A stretch of 64,000 nt of DNA from Trichocoleus desertorum NBK24 (GTDB lineage: Bacteria > Cyanobacteriota > Cyanobacteriia > FACHB-46): assembly GCF_030409055.1 (NCBI RefSeq), contig NZ_CP116619.1:3945628-4009627 (forward strand), read 5' to 3'. Under the pieces are notes generated by a model that saw only the letters and a program-made list of their open reading frames with translations, did no database searches and was not told where the DNA came from. A program made the translations under genes and the position numbers. How positions within the stretch are numbered: position 1 is the first letter of the stretch; each line of letters opens with the position of its first letter. This document shows positions 30,401-37,292 of this stretch, one piece after another.

Positions 30401-33361
30401 ACCTAGCAGGGTTGGAGCGATCGTGATTAGAGTGGGTGTATCTTCGTTGGTTGCGATCGCATCATTGACAGCAATGGGAGCATCATTAGTCGAGTTGACA
30501 ACAATATTGACTGTTGCACTCGCTGTGCCACCATTGGCGTTATCTCTAATCGTGTAAGTAAAGCTATCGGTGCCATTGAAATTGGCGTTTGGCGTATAGG
30601 TAAAAGTGCCAGTTCCATTGCGGCTTAAGCTACCTTGTCCAGGCTGGCTAAAAGTACTGATGCTGAACGGATCGCCATCACCATCATTATCATTCGCCGT
30701 TAGAAAATTGCTGCTAAAGCTAAAGGGTGTATCCTCATTGGTTGCGATTGCATCGTTATTAGCAACCAATGGATCTTGAACAGAGTTGACAATGATGCGA
30801 ACAGTTGTTGAAGCAGAGCCACCATTGCCATCGCTAATGATGTAGCTGAAGCTATCACTACCGTTGAAATTAGCCCTTGGCGTATAAACAAACGTGCCAT
30901 CACCAGTGCCAGTGAGTGAGCCATTTGTTGGCTGCGTGTTGCTGAGCAGCGTAATGGGGTCACCTTCAGTATCCGTGTCATTAGCAAGCACGTTAAAGCT
31001 AGCAGTGGCCGTATCTTCATCCGTGGTGACACTATCAGAATTAGCAACTGGAGGGCCATCGTTGACTGAATTAATGGTGAGATTAACAACGCCTAAAGCA
31101 GTACCACCATTACCATCACTGACAACATAGGTAAAGCTATCAGTGCCATTAATGTTGGTATTTGGTGTGTAGGTAAAGGTACCGTTATTGTTGTTGGTCA
31201 ACAAGCCTCTAGATGGCGAACCCACACTCGTAATAGAGAGGATATCGCCTGGATCTGGATCTGTATCGTTGGCAAGGAAAGTTGTACTGCTGATCAGAAC
31301 GGCTGTGTCTTCATTCGTTGTGACTCCATCAGCACCCGGAACCGGGGGGCCGTCATTGACTGGAGCAACTGCAACGTTGACTGTGGCCGAAGCAGTAGCA
31401 CCTCTGCCGTCGGTGATGGTGTAAGTAAAGCTATCGCTACCACTAAAGTTAGAGCTAGGAGTATAGGTAAGGAATCCATTGCCATTGTCAGCAACTCGAC
31501 CATTGATAGCTTGTGTAAAGCCAGTAATGATTTTTGGATCTCCATCAGCATCAGAATCATTAGCTAGCAAGGTGGCTGTGCTAATGACAAGTGCAGTATC
31601 TTCAGTCGCACTAACAACATCGTTAGTTGCTACAGGTATATCGTTAATGGAGTTAACGGTTAGCCTAACTGTGGCAGTTGTACTACTGCCTGCACTATCA
31701 CGAATGCTGTAAGTAAAGCTGTCGGTGCCGTTAAAGTTAGGGCCAGGGTTGTAAGTAAAGCTACCATTACCGTTGTTGACGACACTGCCTCGACTCGGTT
31801 GCGTGAACCCATTTAAGAAGATTTGCTCGCCATCGGGATCGGTGTCATTGGCGATTAAGTTAGTGAACGTGAATGCAAAAGGTGTGTCTTCATTAGTAGT
31901 GATAGCATCGTTCAGTGCGATCGGTGAATCGTTGACTGGATTTACAGTGATATTGACTGTGGCGGAGGAGGTTCCAGTCCGACCGTCATTGATAATGTAG
32001 GTAAAGCTATCAGTACCGTTGCTATTGAGGTTAGGTGTATAAGTTAGGGTGCCGTTGTTATTAGTAACACTGCCTCTAGTTGGTTGACTGAAACTAGTAA
32101 CGGTAAGAGGATTGCGATCATCATCGGTGTCATTCCCCAGAACATTAATCGTTCCTGGCGTATCTTCATTAATGGTTAAGAAGTCGTTAGCAGCAACTGG
32201 TGGACTGTTAACCACATTAACAGTGAGGTTAACAGTCGCCGCTGAGGTTCCTCCTTGACCATCGCTGACGGTATAGACAAAGCTATCACTGCCAAAAAAG
32301 CCAGCTTGGGGGGAGTAGCTAAATAAACCATTGTTACTTGTCAGAGTGCCATTGATAGGTTGGCGACTGACGCCTGTCACGGTAAGCGGATCACCTTCAA
32401 TATCACTATCATTGGCTATCAGGTTAGCAAAGCTAATAATAGCAGTCGTGTCTTGATTGAGTGTGACTGCATCATTCCCTACAACAGGAGCATCATTAAC
32501 AGCAGTTACTGTAATAGTTACAGTATTGCTGACAAGACCTCCATAGTTATCATTAACCGTATAGGTGAAGCTATCCGTTCCCTCATAATTCAGGTTTGGA
32601 GTATAAGAGAATGTGCCGTTGTTATTATTGGTGAGTGACCCATGGGCAGGATTGCTGAACCTAGCAATGACGAGTACATCACCATCGCGATCGCTGTCAT
32701 TAGCTAGTAGGTTGGGGGTAATGGCGTTGAGGGTATCTTCACTAATGGTGAAACTATCAGCCCCAACAACAGGAGGAGTGTTGACTGCTACTCTGCCTGC
32801 CTTCTGTCCATACAAGACGTAGTGTCGGAAGCCGCTTTCGATTTCACCCCTGCCAAGAGCCGCCAAAACATCAGGATTGTGCTCTAAGTAGAATCGTTCG
32901 TCATAGAGCTTGCTGGGATTGCGGTTGTAGTTTGTATCGACTGCAAACTGGCCGTACCTGACAAAGTGTTCATAGCCGCTACTCAAGTCTCCCCTGCTAA
33001 CGGCTGCCACAACATCGGGGTTATTGGCGAGGTAGAAGGCTTCATCAAACAGAGGGCTAGGGCTACGGCTCGGCTTGCTACCTAGTACAAACTGGCCGTA
33101 TTGGATAAAGTGCTGGAAGCCGCTACCAATTTCTCCTGCCTGAACGGAGGCGGCAACATCGGGGTTATTGGCGAGGTAGAAGACTTCATCAAACAGAGGG
33201 CTAGGAGCGCGGCTCGGCTTGCTACTCAGTACAAATTGGCCGTACTGGATAAAGTGCTGGAAGCCGCTGTTGAATTGTCCTGCCTGAACGGCGGCGGCGA
33301 CATCCGGGTTATTAGCGAGGTAATAACTTTCCTCGAACAGGTTGGTGATACTCAAGGTCAT
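24407..33361 (-). CDS. Giant cadherin-like tandem-repeat protein 2 (NPDV repeats, 28 Ig-like domains, PPC-like end)
   Basis: 2984 residues with the same plan as its downstream paralog. Four NPDV repeats (residues ~8-195) are nearly identical to those of protein 1. Then come 28 tandem-95 cadherin/Ig-like domains, with NxVND at most boundaries and acidic NDTDxDGD motifs fitting calcium binding. The C-terminal ~150 residues are PPC-like (FDYYAFTAGGSTAILDIDFG, DTELFLFDQTGALVTRNDN). Domains 16-25 alternate between two subtypes, APIARND and APLAVND, with a 558-bp period. There is no signal peptide, RTX repeat or LPXTG motif. Both giants start with MxLSITNLFEESYYL behind the same short leader AGTAGGTAAATTGC. 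A role in adhesion, sheath or multicellular contact is plausible but not shown. Confidence 0.88.
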   Translation of the reverse strand: MTLSITNLFEESYYLANNPDVAAAVQAGQFNSGFQHFIQYGQFVLSSKPSRAPSPLFDEVFYLANNPDVAASVQAGEIGSGFQHFIQYGQFVLGSKPSRSPSPLFDEAFYLANNPDVVAAVSRGDLSSGYEHFVRYGQFAVDTNYNRNPSKLYDERFYLEHNPDVLAALGRGEIESGFRHYVLYGQKAGRVAVNTPPVVGADSFTISEDTLNAITPNLLANDSDRDGDVLVIARFSNPAHGSLTNNNNGTFSYTPNLNYEGTDSFTYTVNDNYGGLVSNTVTITVTAVNDAPVVGNDAVTLNQDTTAIISFANLIANDSDIEGDPLTVTGVSRQPINGTLTSNNGLFSYSPQAGFFGSDSFVYTVSDGQGGTSAATVNLTVNVVNSPPVAANDFLTINEDTPGTINVLGNDTDDDRNPLTVTSFSQPTRGSVTNNNGTLTYTPNLNSNGTDSFTYIINDGRTGTSSATVNITVNPVNDSPIALNDAITTNEDTPFAFTFTNLIANDTDPDGEQIFLNGFTQPSRGSVVNNGNGSFTYNPGPNFNGTDSFTYSIRDSAGSSTTATVRLTVNSINDIPVATNDVVSATEDTALVISTATLLANDSDADGDPKIITGFTQAINGRVADNGNGFLTYTPSSNFSGSDSFTYTITDGRGATASATVNVAVAPVNDGPPVPGADGVTTNEDTAVLISSTTFLANDTDPDPGDILSITSVGSPSRGLLTNNNNGTFTYTPNTNINGTDSFTYVVSDGNGGTALGVVNLTINSVNDGPPVANSDSVTTDEDTATASFNVLANDTDTEGDPITLLSNTQPTNGSLTGTGDGTFVYTPRANFNGSDSFSYIISDGNGGSASTTVRIIVNSVQDPLVANNDAIATNEDTPFSFSSNFLTANDNDGDGDPFSISTFSQPGQGSLSRNGTGTFTYTPNANFNGTDSFTYTIRDNANGGTASATVNIVVNSTNDAPIAVNDAIATNEDTPTLITIAPTLLGNDSDPDGDSLFITGFAQPSRGSLVDQGDGTYFYTPNPNVSGTDSFSYTISDGRGGTATGVANITIAPVNDAPTARNDAYTVNEDIRLSVTAVNGVLRNDTDIDGDRLIVSVSDTNSVQGGTVVVNNNGSFTYQAPTDFSGTDSFTYTVADPSGDTSSATVIVTVNPINDRPTATPDAVITNEEETVTIDLTDNVSDVDGDVLTFATATNPRNGVVANNGDGTFTYTPNVDFSGSDSFTYTVNDGRGGTATSTVSITVDNVNDIPVARNDSFTTTEDPGSVTIPNVLANDTDVDRGDLLSVSSNTDPTNGTLVNNGNGTFSYTPTTDFNGTDSFTYVVDDGKGGTAEATVLLRVTPLNDAPTATAEDVSTAEETAIAINLLDNASDVDGDPLTFSVGANPRNGTVVNNNNGVFTYTPRLNFVGSDSFTYRVNDGRGGTAFATVGITVGDVNDSPIARNDSFTGNEDTEFTFSVIANDTDIESDPLTVTEFTEAANGTLTNNNGTFTYQANENFNGSDSFTYVIDDGRGGTATASVNLIIRPVNDAPVANSDELVTNEDTLGNVNVLFNDSDVDNDTFSVLSFTPATRGTVRNLGNGNFSYQPRTNFNGSDNFTYTIRDSRGATATSTVNVTVNSVNDAPIARNDSLTINEDAAATPINILVNDTDVDGDALTVINFTEATKGTLLFENGAFSYQPNANANGTDSFTYTIDDGQGGSASATVNITIRSLNDAPLAVNDSLTLDEDTLGRVNVIANDTDADNTFSVLSFTQAARGTVRNLGNGNFSYQPLTNFNGSDSFTYTIRDAAGATANAMVSVGVNSINDAPIARNDTLSINEDAAVTLINVIANDTDVDRDPLTIVSFTDAGKGTLIDNANGTFSYQPNANANGTDSFTYIIDDGQGGSASATVNITIRSLNDAPLAVNDALTLDEDTTGTINVIANDTDADNTFSVLSFTQAARGTVRNLGNGNFSYQPLTNFNGSDSFTYTIRDAAGATATATVSVGVNSINDAPIARNDSRTINEDNAAILINVIANDTDVDRDPLTIVSFTDATRGTLTDNANGTFSYQPNANANGTDSFTYIIDDGQGGSASATVNIIITSINDAPLAVNDSLTLDEDTTGSINVIANDTDADSTFSVLSFTQAARGTVRNLSNGNFSYQPLTNFNGSDSFTYTIRDAAGATATATVSVGVNSINDAPIARNDSRTINEDNAAILINVIANDTDVDRDPLTIVSFTDATRGTLTDNANGTFSYQPNANANGTDSFTYIIDDGQGGSASATVNIIITSINDAPLAVNDSLTLDEDTTGSINVIANDTDADSTFSVLSFTQAARGTVRNLSNGNFSYQPLTNFNGSDSFTYTIRDAAGATATATVSVGVNSINDAPIARNDTLSLNEDAAVTPINILANDTDADGDTLTVISFTETTKGALTFNNGAFSYQPNANANGTDSFTYIIDDGQGGSASATVNIVIRSLNDAPLAVNDELTLDEDTTGSINVIANDTDGDGDPITLFSFSQAARGVVRNNNGTITYTPNANTNGTDSFTYSITDGRGGTSTGTVNVTITPLNDAPLAVNDSVTTNEDTPATFNVFTNDTDVDGDSLIVINFTDPGKGSVTSTGNGSFTYTPNANANGSDSFIYIVNDANGGTAAATVNININPINDLPIAVNDSVTTSEDTTVTTVNVLLNDTDGDGDLLTISSSTQGSNGAVTDNGNGTFSYTPNPNFSGTDSFTYTISDSSGGTATATVNVAIAAVNDLPITGTDYFIVGEGVSRPISDANLLANDFDDDDLQSSLRIIGLASSPTNGSITRTNTGFNYTPRANFNGNDSFSYIVRDAQGGTSTGTVNLVVARDVDSRSSYSLNPDSNIENATTIPHASILNVAGDGTFDYYAFTAGGSTAILDIDFGAKPTGSIDTELFLFDQTGALVTRNDNASTALGAGGSTSGFDAYIKASNLTAGQLYIVGVAQSGAGFSGGQIFGNPPNSGQTYTLHISVEGHPTSAF
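26372..27625 (-). repeat. Higher-order tandem repeat, 558-bp unit
   Basis: Within the second giant gene, 558-bp two-domain units are repeated; the stretches starting at 26524 and 27082 are identical over at least 200 bp, and domain pairs 20-21 and 22-23 encode the same protein. More diverged copies flank them on both sides up to about 28.7 kb. Confidence 0.88.
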
Positions 33362-33376
33362 GCAATTTACCTACTG
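32754..33376 (-). repeat. Shared 5' end, copy 2 (giant gene 2)
   Basis: Partner of 23601-24223, nearly identical over about 620 bp including the start codon and 15 bp of leader. Such direct repeats could recombine and delete the 9.15 kb between them, fusing the two genes. Confidence 0.9.
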
Positions 33377-33533
33377 AAGCGCGAAGTTATGATAGAGAGC
33401 TGAAAGGCAAAACTGAAAATATTTAAAGAGGCACCAATATAAATCAGGATGGACAGAATTGGTGTCAGAATTAACACTGTGATGATCTAAAAATTATTTC
33501 GAATTGTCAGTAACTCCAAAGGCGTGAGGAAGT

Positions 33534-34436
33534 GTGTTTCGATTTCTAACGAAGTTGGACTATTTATTGCGTGAGACACTGCTCGGTCTCCGTCGGGGAG
33601 GATGGATGAACTGGGCAGCAATCAGTACCGTAACTGTGCTGCTCTTTTTGTTTGGCATTAGCTTACAGACGTCCTGGCAGCTGGAGGGCTTGCTAGGCCA
33701 GTTTGGGAGTCAATTAGAGGTGTCGGTTTATCTCAATACAGGGGTGGAAGCAACAACGCTAGAACCGATTGTGCAGGCCATCCCAGAAGTAATTGCTGTG
33801 AAGGCAATCTCTAAAGAAGAAGCTTGGATGGCCTTGGTTAAAGAAATGGGGATTTCAGATATTACAGGCGCAACGCAGCAACTGAACGGCAATCCCCTCG
33901 TAGATGAACTCAAGGTGAAAGCTCGTACCTCTAAGGGCGTACCAACTTTAGCTGAGCAGTTGAGAAAATTGCAAGGTGTTGAAGCAGTTCAATATGTAGA
34001 TGAGGCAGTTAAGCGAATTGCTCAGCTTAATCAGGGATTGAACTGGATCAGCTTCACAATCACAAGCGTATTAACACTTACGGCGATCGCAGTGATTACG
34101 ACCACGATTCGCTTGATTGTGATGGCGAGACGAAGAGAAATTGAGATTATGCAGTTAGTAGGAGCCACCACAGCCTGGATTTATCTTCCTTTCATTCTCC
34201 AGGGGATTACGTTTGGCATTGCTGGCGCTGCGATCGCTTGGGCCTTGATTAAGGCGGTTCAGCGCTTTCTAGGAAATCTATTGGCTCAACAACCTGATCT
34301 AATTCAGTTTTTAGCGGCTGGCGTTCAACTTAGTCCTATGAAGTTGCTATTACTGCCATTCGTGCTGGTAAGCTTTGGCGGATTAGTCGGCTTGATGGGT
34401 AGCTTATTGGCTGTGCGTCGATTCGCTGTGCGCTAG
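33534..34436 (+). CDS. ftsX: Cell division protein FtsX (ABC-type permease)
   Basis: FtsX pairs with the ATPase FtsE at the septum and controls peptidoglycan hydrolases. The 300-residue product has the standard plan: a short cytoplasmic start, TM1 near 28-48, a ~120-residue outer loop with VSVYLNTG, then three TM helices near 175-200, 225-245 and 270-295, with RRREIEIMQLVGAT between TM2 and TM3, the conserved FtsX coupling motif. The start is GTG with GAGGA only three bases upstream, so a slightly different start is possible. ftsE is not adjacent. The DUF3598 gene follows after nine bases. Confidence 0.93.
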   Translation: MFRFLTKLDYLLRETLLGLRRGGWMNWAAISTVTVLLFLFGISLQTSWQLEGLLGQFGSQLEVSVYLNTGVEATTLEPIVQAIPEVIAVKAISKEEAWMALVKEMGISDITGATQQLNGNPLVDELKVKARTSKGVPTLAEQLRKLQGVEAVQYVDEAVKRIAQLNQGLNWISFTITSVLTLTAIAVITTTIRLIVMARRREIEIMQLVGATTAWIYLPFILQGITFGIAGAAIAWALIKAVQRFLGNLLAQQPDLIQFLAAGVQLSPMKLLLLPFVLVSFGGLVGLMGSLLAVRRFAVR

Positions 34437-34445
34437 GGACTAAAC

Positions 34446-35300
34446 ATGAAATCCCAGTGGGAATGCTTGCTACAAAACTTAGGAGTATGGCAGGGGTCGT
34501 TCACTCAACTCAACCCTAATGGAGAGGTACTGGCCGATACTCCTACGCTTGTCGCCTTTGAAGGCATTAACAATAATCAAACGATGCGACAGTTAGTGCG
34601 CCGCTTTTTGCCTAGTCAAAACGGCTCCGAGGAGCTAGAAGTCCAAGACAAAGTTTTAGAGTATAGCTCTCTCAATCGAGGAACCCTCTTTTTTGAGAAT
34701 GGGGCGTTTTCCCAAGGCTCTCTTCAGTTAGGACCGTTTGCTGAGTTTGGAGCTGAATTAGGTTTAATTGCTGAAAACCGACGATTGCGTTTGGTGCAGT
34801 TGTTTAACCGTGAGGGGAACTTACACCAATTAACTTTGATTCGCGAGACGCGATCTGGAACTGAAGCTGTGGAGCGGCCTCCCCTACAATTAGATGATCT
34901 GCTAGGAGAATGGCAGGGAGAAGCGGTAACAATTTATTCAGATTGGCGATCGCCTGATACGTATCCCACCCGCTTAAAACTGCATCAAGACAGTGCGGAT
35001 CGATTGATACAGCAATTAACGTTTGGGGAAGGAGATACTGCTCGTATCCTCACTTCGACAGCAAGGATTGATGGCTCTATCCTTCATTTCGATCAAAGCG
35101 CCCAAGCAGTGCAAGTTCTGTTTTTGCCCAATGGTGCTTCTTCTAATTGTCCTCAGCACCTGAAAGTAGGACAGCCATTTGTCTTGGAGGTGGGTTGGTT
35201 GATTGAGCCTTGTCTGCGGCAACGCATGGTTCGTCGCTACGACGCTCAGGGGGGGTGGAGCAGTCTCACGCTAGTGACCGAGCAAAAGGTTTCGGCTTAA
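34446..35300 (+). CDS. DUF3598 family protein (lipocalin-like)
   Basis: The 284-residue product starts MKSQWECLLQNLGVWQGSFT and has the paired WxG-type motifs seen in DUF3598 proteins: WQGSFTQLNPNGEVLADTP near the start and LLGEWQGEAVTIYSDWRSP in the middle, suggesting two lipocalin-like barrels. Members are largely restricted to cyanobacteria and plastids; some related folds (CpcS/CpcT) handle bilins, but I see no proof of bilin binding here. It follows ftsX by nine bases and converges with the HerA-like gene, whose stop is seven bases away. Confidence 0.8.
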   Translation: MKSQWECLLQNLGVWQGSFTQLNPNGEVLADTPTLVAFEGINNNQTMRQLVRRFLPSQNGSEELEVQDKVLEYSSLNRGTLFFENGAFSQGSLQLGPFAEFGAELGLIAENRRLRLVQLFNREGNLHQLTLIRETRSGTEAVERPPLQLDDLLGEWQGEAVTIYSDWRSPDTYPTRLKLHQDSADRLIQQLTFGEGDTARILTSTARIDGSILHFDQSAQAVQVLFLPNGASSNCPQHLKVGQPFVLEVGWLIEPCLRQRMVRRYDAQGGWSSLTLVTEQKVSA

Positions 35301-35307
35301 AGCTGTA

Positions 35308-37017
35308 TCAGTCGATGCTCACTCCCCTAAAAGTCGTTGGGCGTTTGCGTCCTACTACAGGGGCAACCTCAACTTCACGCTCTTGAATTCGATGGGGTTG
35401 GAAGTACTTTTGCCACATATCAGGAGCATTCAGAGTTTCACCACCGTGAGAGGTGAGACGTTGCCGCACTTTGCATAGTACGGGCGTGTTAACGCAAGCC
35501 CCCGAAATAATCACTTGTCCCTTAGTCAGAGCAGGTAGCTCCTTGAGCAAGTCTCGGCCTGCTGCTTCAACGCCGTACTTCAAACTTTCCTGATCCACAG
35601 GATTAACAATCCGCATCAGAAACTGGCTCATACATTGAGACAGCACATCGGCATCTAGCTTGCCCGGACGTTGCGTGATTAGTCCTACGCCTAAGCCAAA
35701 CTTGCGTCCCTCACTCAAAATGGTTCGCAGCACGGCCTTGCAACGAGACGGTTCATGAGCTGGCGCAAAGCGATGGGCTTCCTCAATCAAAATGAACACG
35801 GGGTAAGGCAAGTAGTTTTCATCCTCAGGGGTCAGAAGTTCCTTCTGCGTGTTCATTCGGGCATGATTGGCTTGACGCAGGACAGCCGCACAAATTACCT
35901 GTTGCTCTTCTTGACTAATTTCATTCATCTGCAAGACAGTCACTTGTCCTGGGGCAAACAAATCTTTAGGGGTTAGATGTTCAAAAGCATGAAAGTAGGG
36001 CGATCGCTCCAGCCGCTCCAGCTTCCACTCCAGCGCCGGGGCTGAAGAACCCGCTTTCTCGTTGCCTTCCTCATCGGTTTGCTTGTCTGCCTCATAAACA
36101 GCAGCAATCAAATCTTGCACGTCCCAGCGGTACTCTCCGCGTTTGTGCCGTTTCACCAGATTAAAGGCTTTGTTGAGGATTGACTGTTGGCGATCGCTCA
36201 TCTCTGGTAACAACATCAAAATATCGTAATAATCCAAAGACGAAATCCGAATCCGAATACTGTCAGGCCGTAAAATCTTGACTTCAGGTGAGTAGCCATC
36301 GGCAGCAAAAGCAGGATGACCACGCATTTGCTCTAACGTGCTGTATTCACCGTGAGGATCGAAAATCAGCACCGCAGCTCGATTATAAGGCCGTAGTAAC
36401 TCCTCAACTAGTACCCCTGCTGTATAGGACTTGCCAGATCCCGTGCCCGCCAGGATTGCCATGTGCGTACTGACTAGTTCTTTCACATCCAGCACAATCG
36501 GAACTGCTTCGCCTTCCCGCAGCAAAATTGATCCAATTTGAGCGGCCCCAATGTCATTCGGCTGCTTTTTGTTGAGAACTTGTTGTAGAAGTTCGTCACT
36601 TGCCAAATGAACCTTGGCTCCTGGATCAGGGCTTTTACGGGGGTTCATGAAGCCAAGATTACGGTCAAAGTAACCAACCACTTCAACGGTTACTTCGTAA
36701 ATTTCTGGATTGGGATAGGCAAAGCCCACCAAGGCCGCGATCGCCTCTGGACTGATCTCTGTGTCTGCAAAGATCCGGTCTGGTAAGTGATCGATCAGAC
36801 GTAAGGCAGCAATTTTACCCAAAATTTGCAGGGTCGTTGGTGCTTTAACCCCAGATGCCTGTAGTTGCACCTCGTAGTAGACAAACTCACCAATCTTGAC
36901 CTGCCGATTATCTGTAGTGATGAACACGTATTGATTTCCGTTTTCTCCCGGTCCTTTCACCGTTCCAATCACATTGGGAGTGGGTTGTCTGACCGAAGAA
37001 AGTTGTTTGGCGGTCAT
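35308..37017 (-). CDS. HerA-like hexameric ATPase with HAS-barrel
   Basis: The 569-residue product resembles HerA/DUF87 translocases. The N-terminal ~110 residues are a HAS-type barrel (GTVKGPGENGNQYVFITTD). The RecA-like core shows Walker A LAGTGSGKSYTAGVLVEELL near residue 195, LIFDPHGEY after it, and Walker B FILIEEAHRFAP. The sequence GLGVGLITQRPGKLDADVLS matches the sensor region of HerA helicases. HerA works with NurA nuclease in end resection in archaea, and in bacteria also in defence modules; no nurA or Sir2-like gene is adjacent here. Cyanobacteria usually carry such a stand-alone copy. The exact substrate is unknown. Confidence 0.87.
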   Translation of the reverse strand: MTAKQLSSVRQPTPNVIGTVKGPGENGNQYVFITTDNRQVKIGEFVYYEVQLQASGVKAPTTLQILGKIAALRLIDHLPDRIFADTEISPEAIAALVGFAYPNPEIYEVTVEVVGYFDRNLGFMNPRKSPDPGAKVHLASDELLQQVLNKKQPNDIGAAQIGSILLREGEAVPIVLDVKELVSTHMAILAGTGSGKSYTAGVLVEELLRPYNRAAVLIFDPHGEYSTLEQMRGHPAFAADGYSPEVKILRPDSIRIRISSLDYYDILMLLPEMSDRQQSILNKAFNLVKRHKRGEYRWDVQDLIAAVYEADKQTDEEGNEKAGSSAPALEWKLERLERSPYFHAFEHLTPKDLFAPGQVTVLQMNEISQEEQQVICAAVLRQANHARMNTQKELLTPEDENYLPYPVFILIEEAHRFAPAHEPSRCKAVLRTILSEGRKFGLGVGLITQRPGKLDADVLSQCMSQFLMRIVNPVDQESLKYGVEAAGRDLLKELPALTKGQVIISGACVNTPVLCKVRQRLTSHGGETLNAPDMWQKYFQPHRIQEREVEVAPVVGRKRPTTFRGVSID

Positions 37018-37292
37018 ACGAAGTCTCTACAGCAACAGCAGTTCTTATGTATCAACATAACGGCAAAGCTGCAATATTTGAATTTAATCAAAAATCGCAG
37101 GGAAATCACGGTTACTTTTGCCATTGAGGTCAGTGTACTCTGGGGCGAATGGCATCTGGAAAGTAAACACAAATCAACAATTTTTTACTTCTAAATCGAG
37201 CCCTTCAGCCTGCTAAAGACCGAGTCTAGATGGGAATCCTAATCTTAAGCAGGGGAGTTACGTCGGTAAAGCTAGGTGAGATTTTGTAGCTC

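Noticed and set aside
35308-37017. HerA-like ATPase as part of a defence system
   Set aside because: No NurA, Sir2-like, DUF4297 or other effector gene is adjacent; neighbours are housekeeping or signalling genes.
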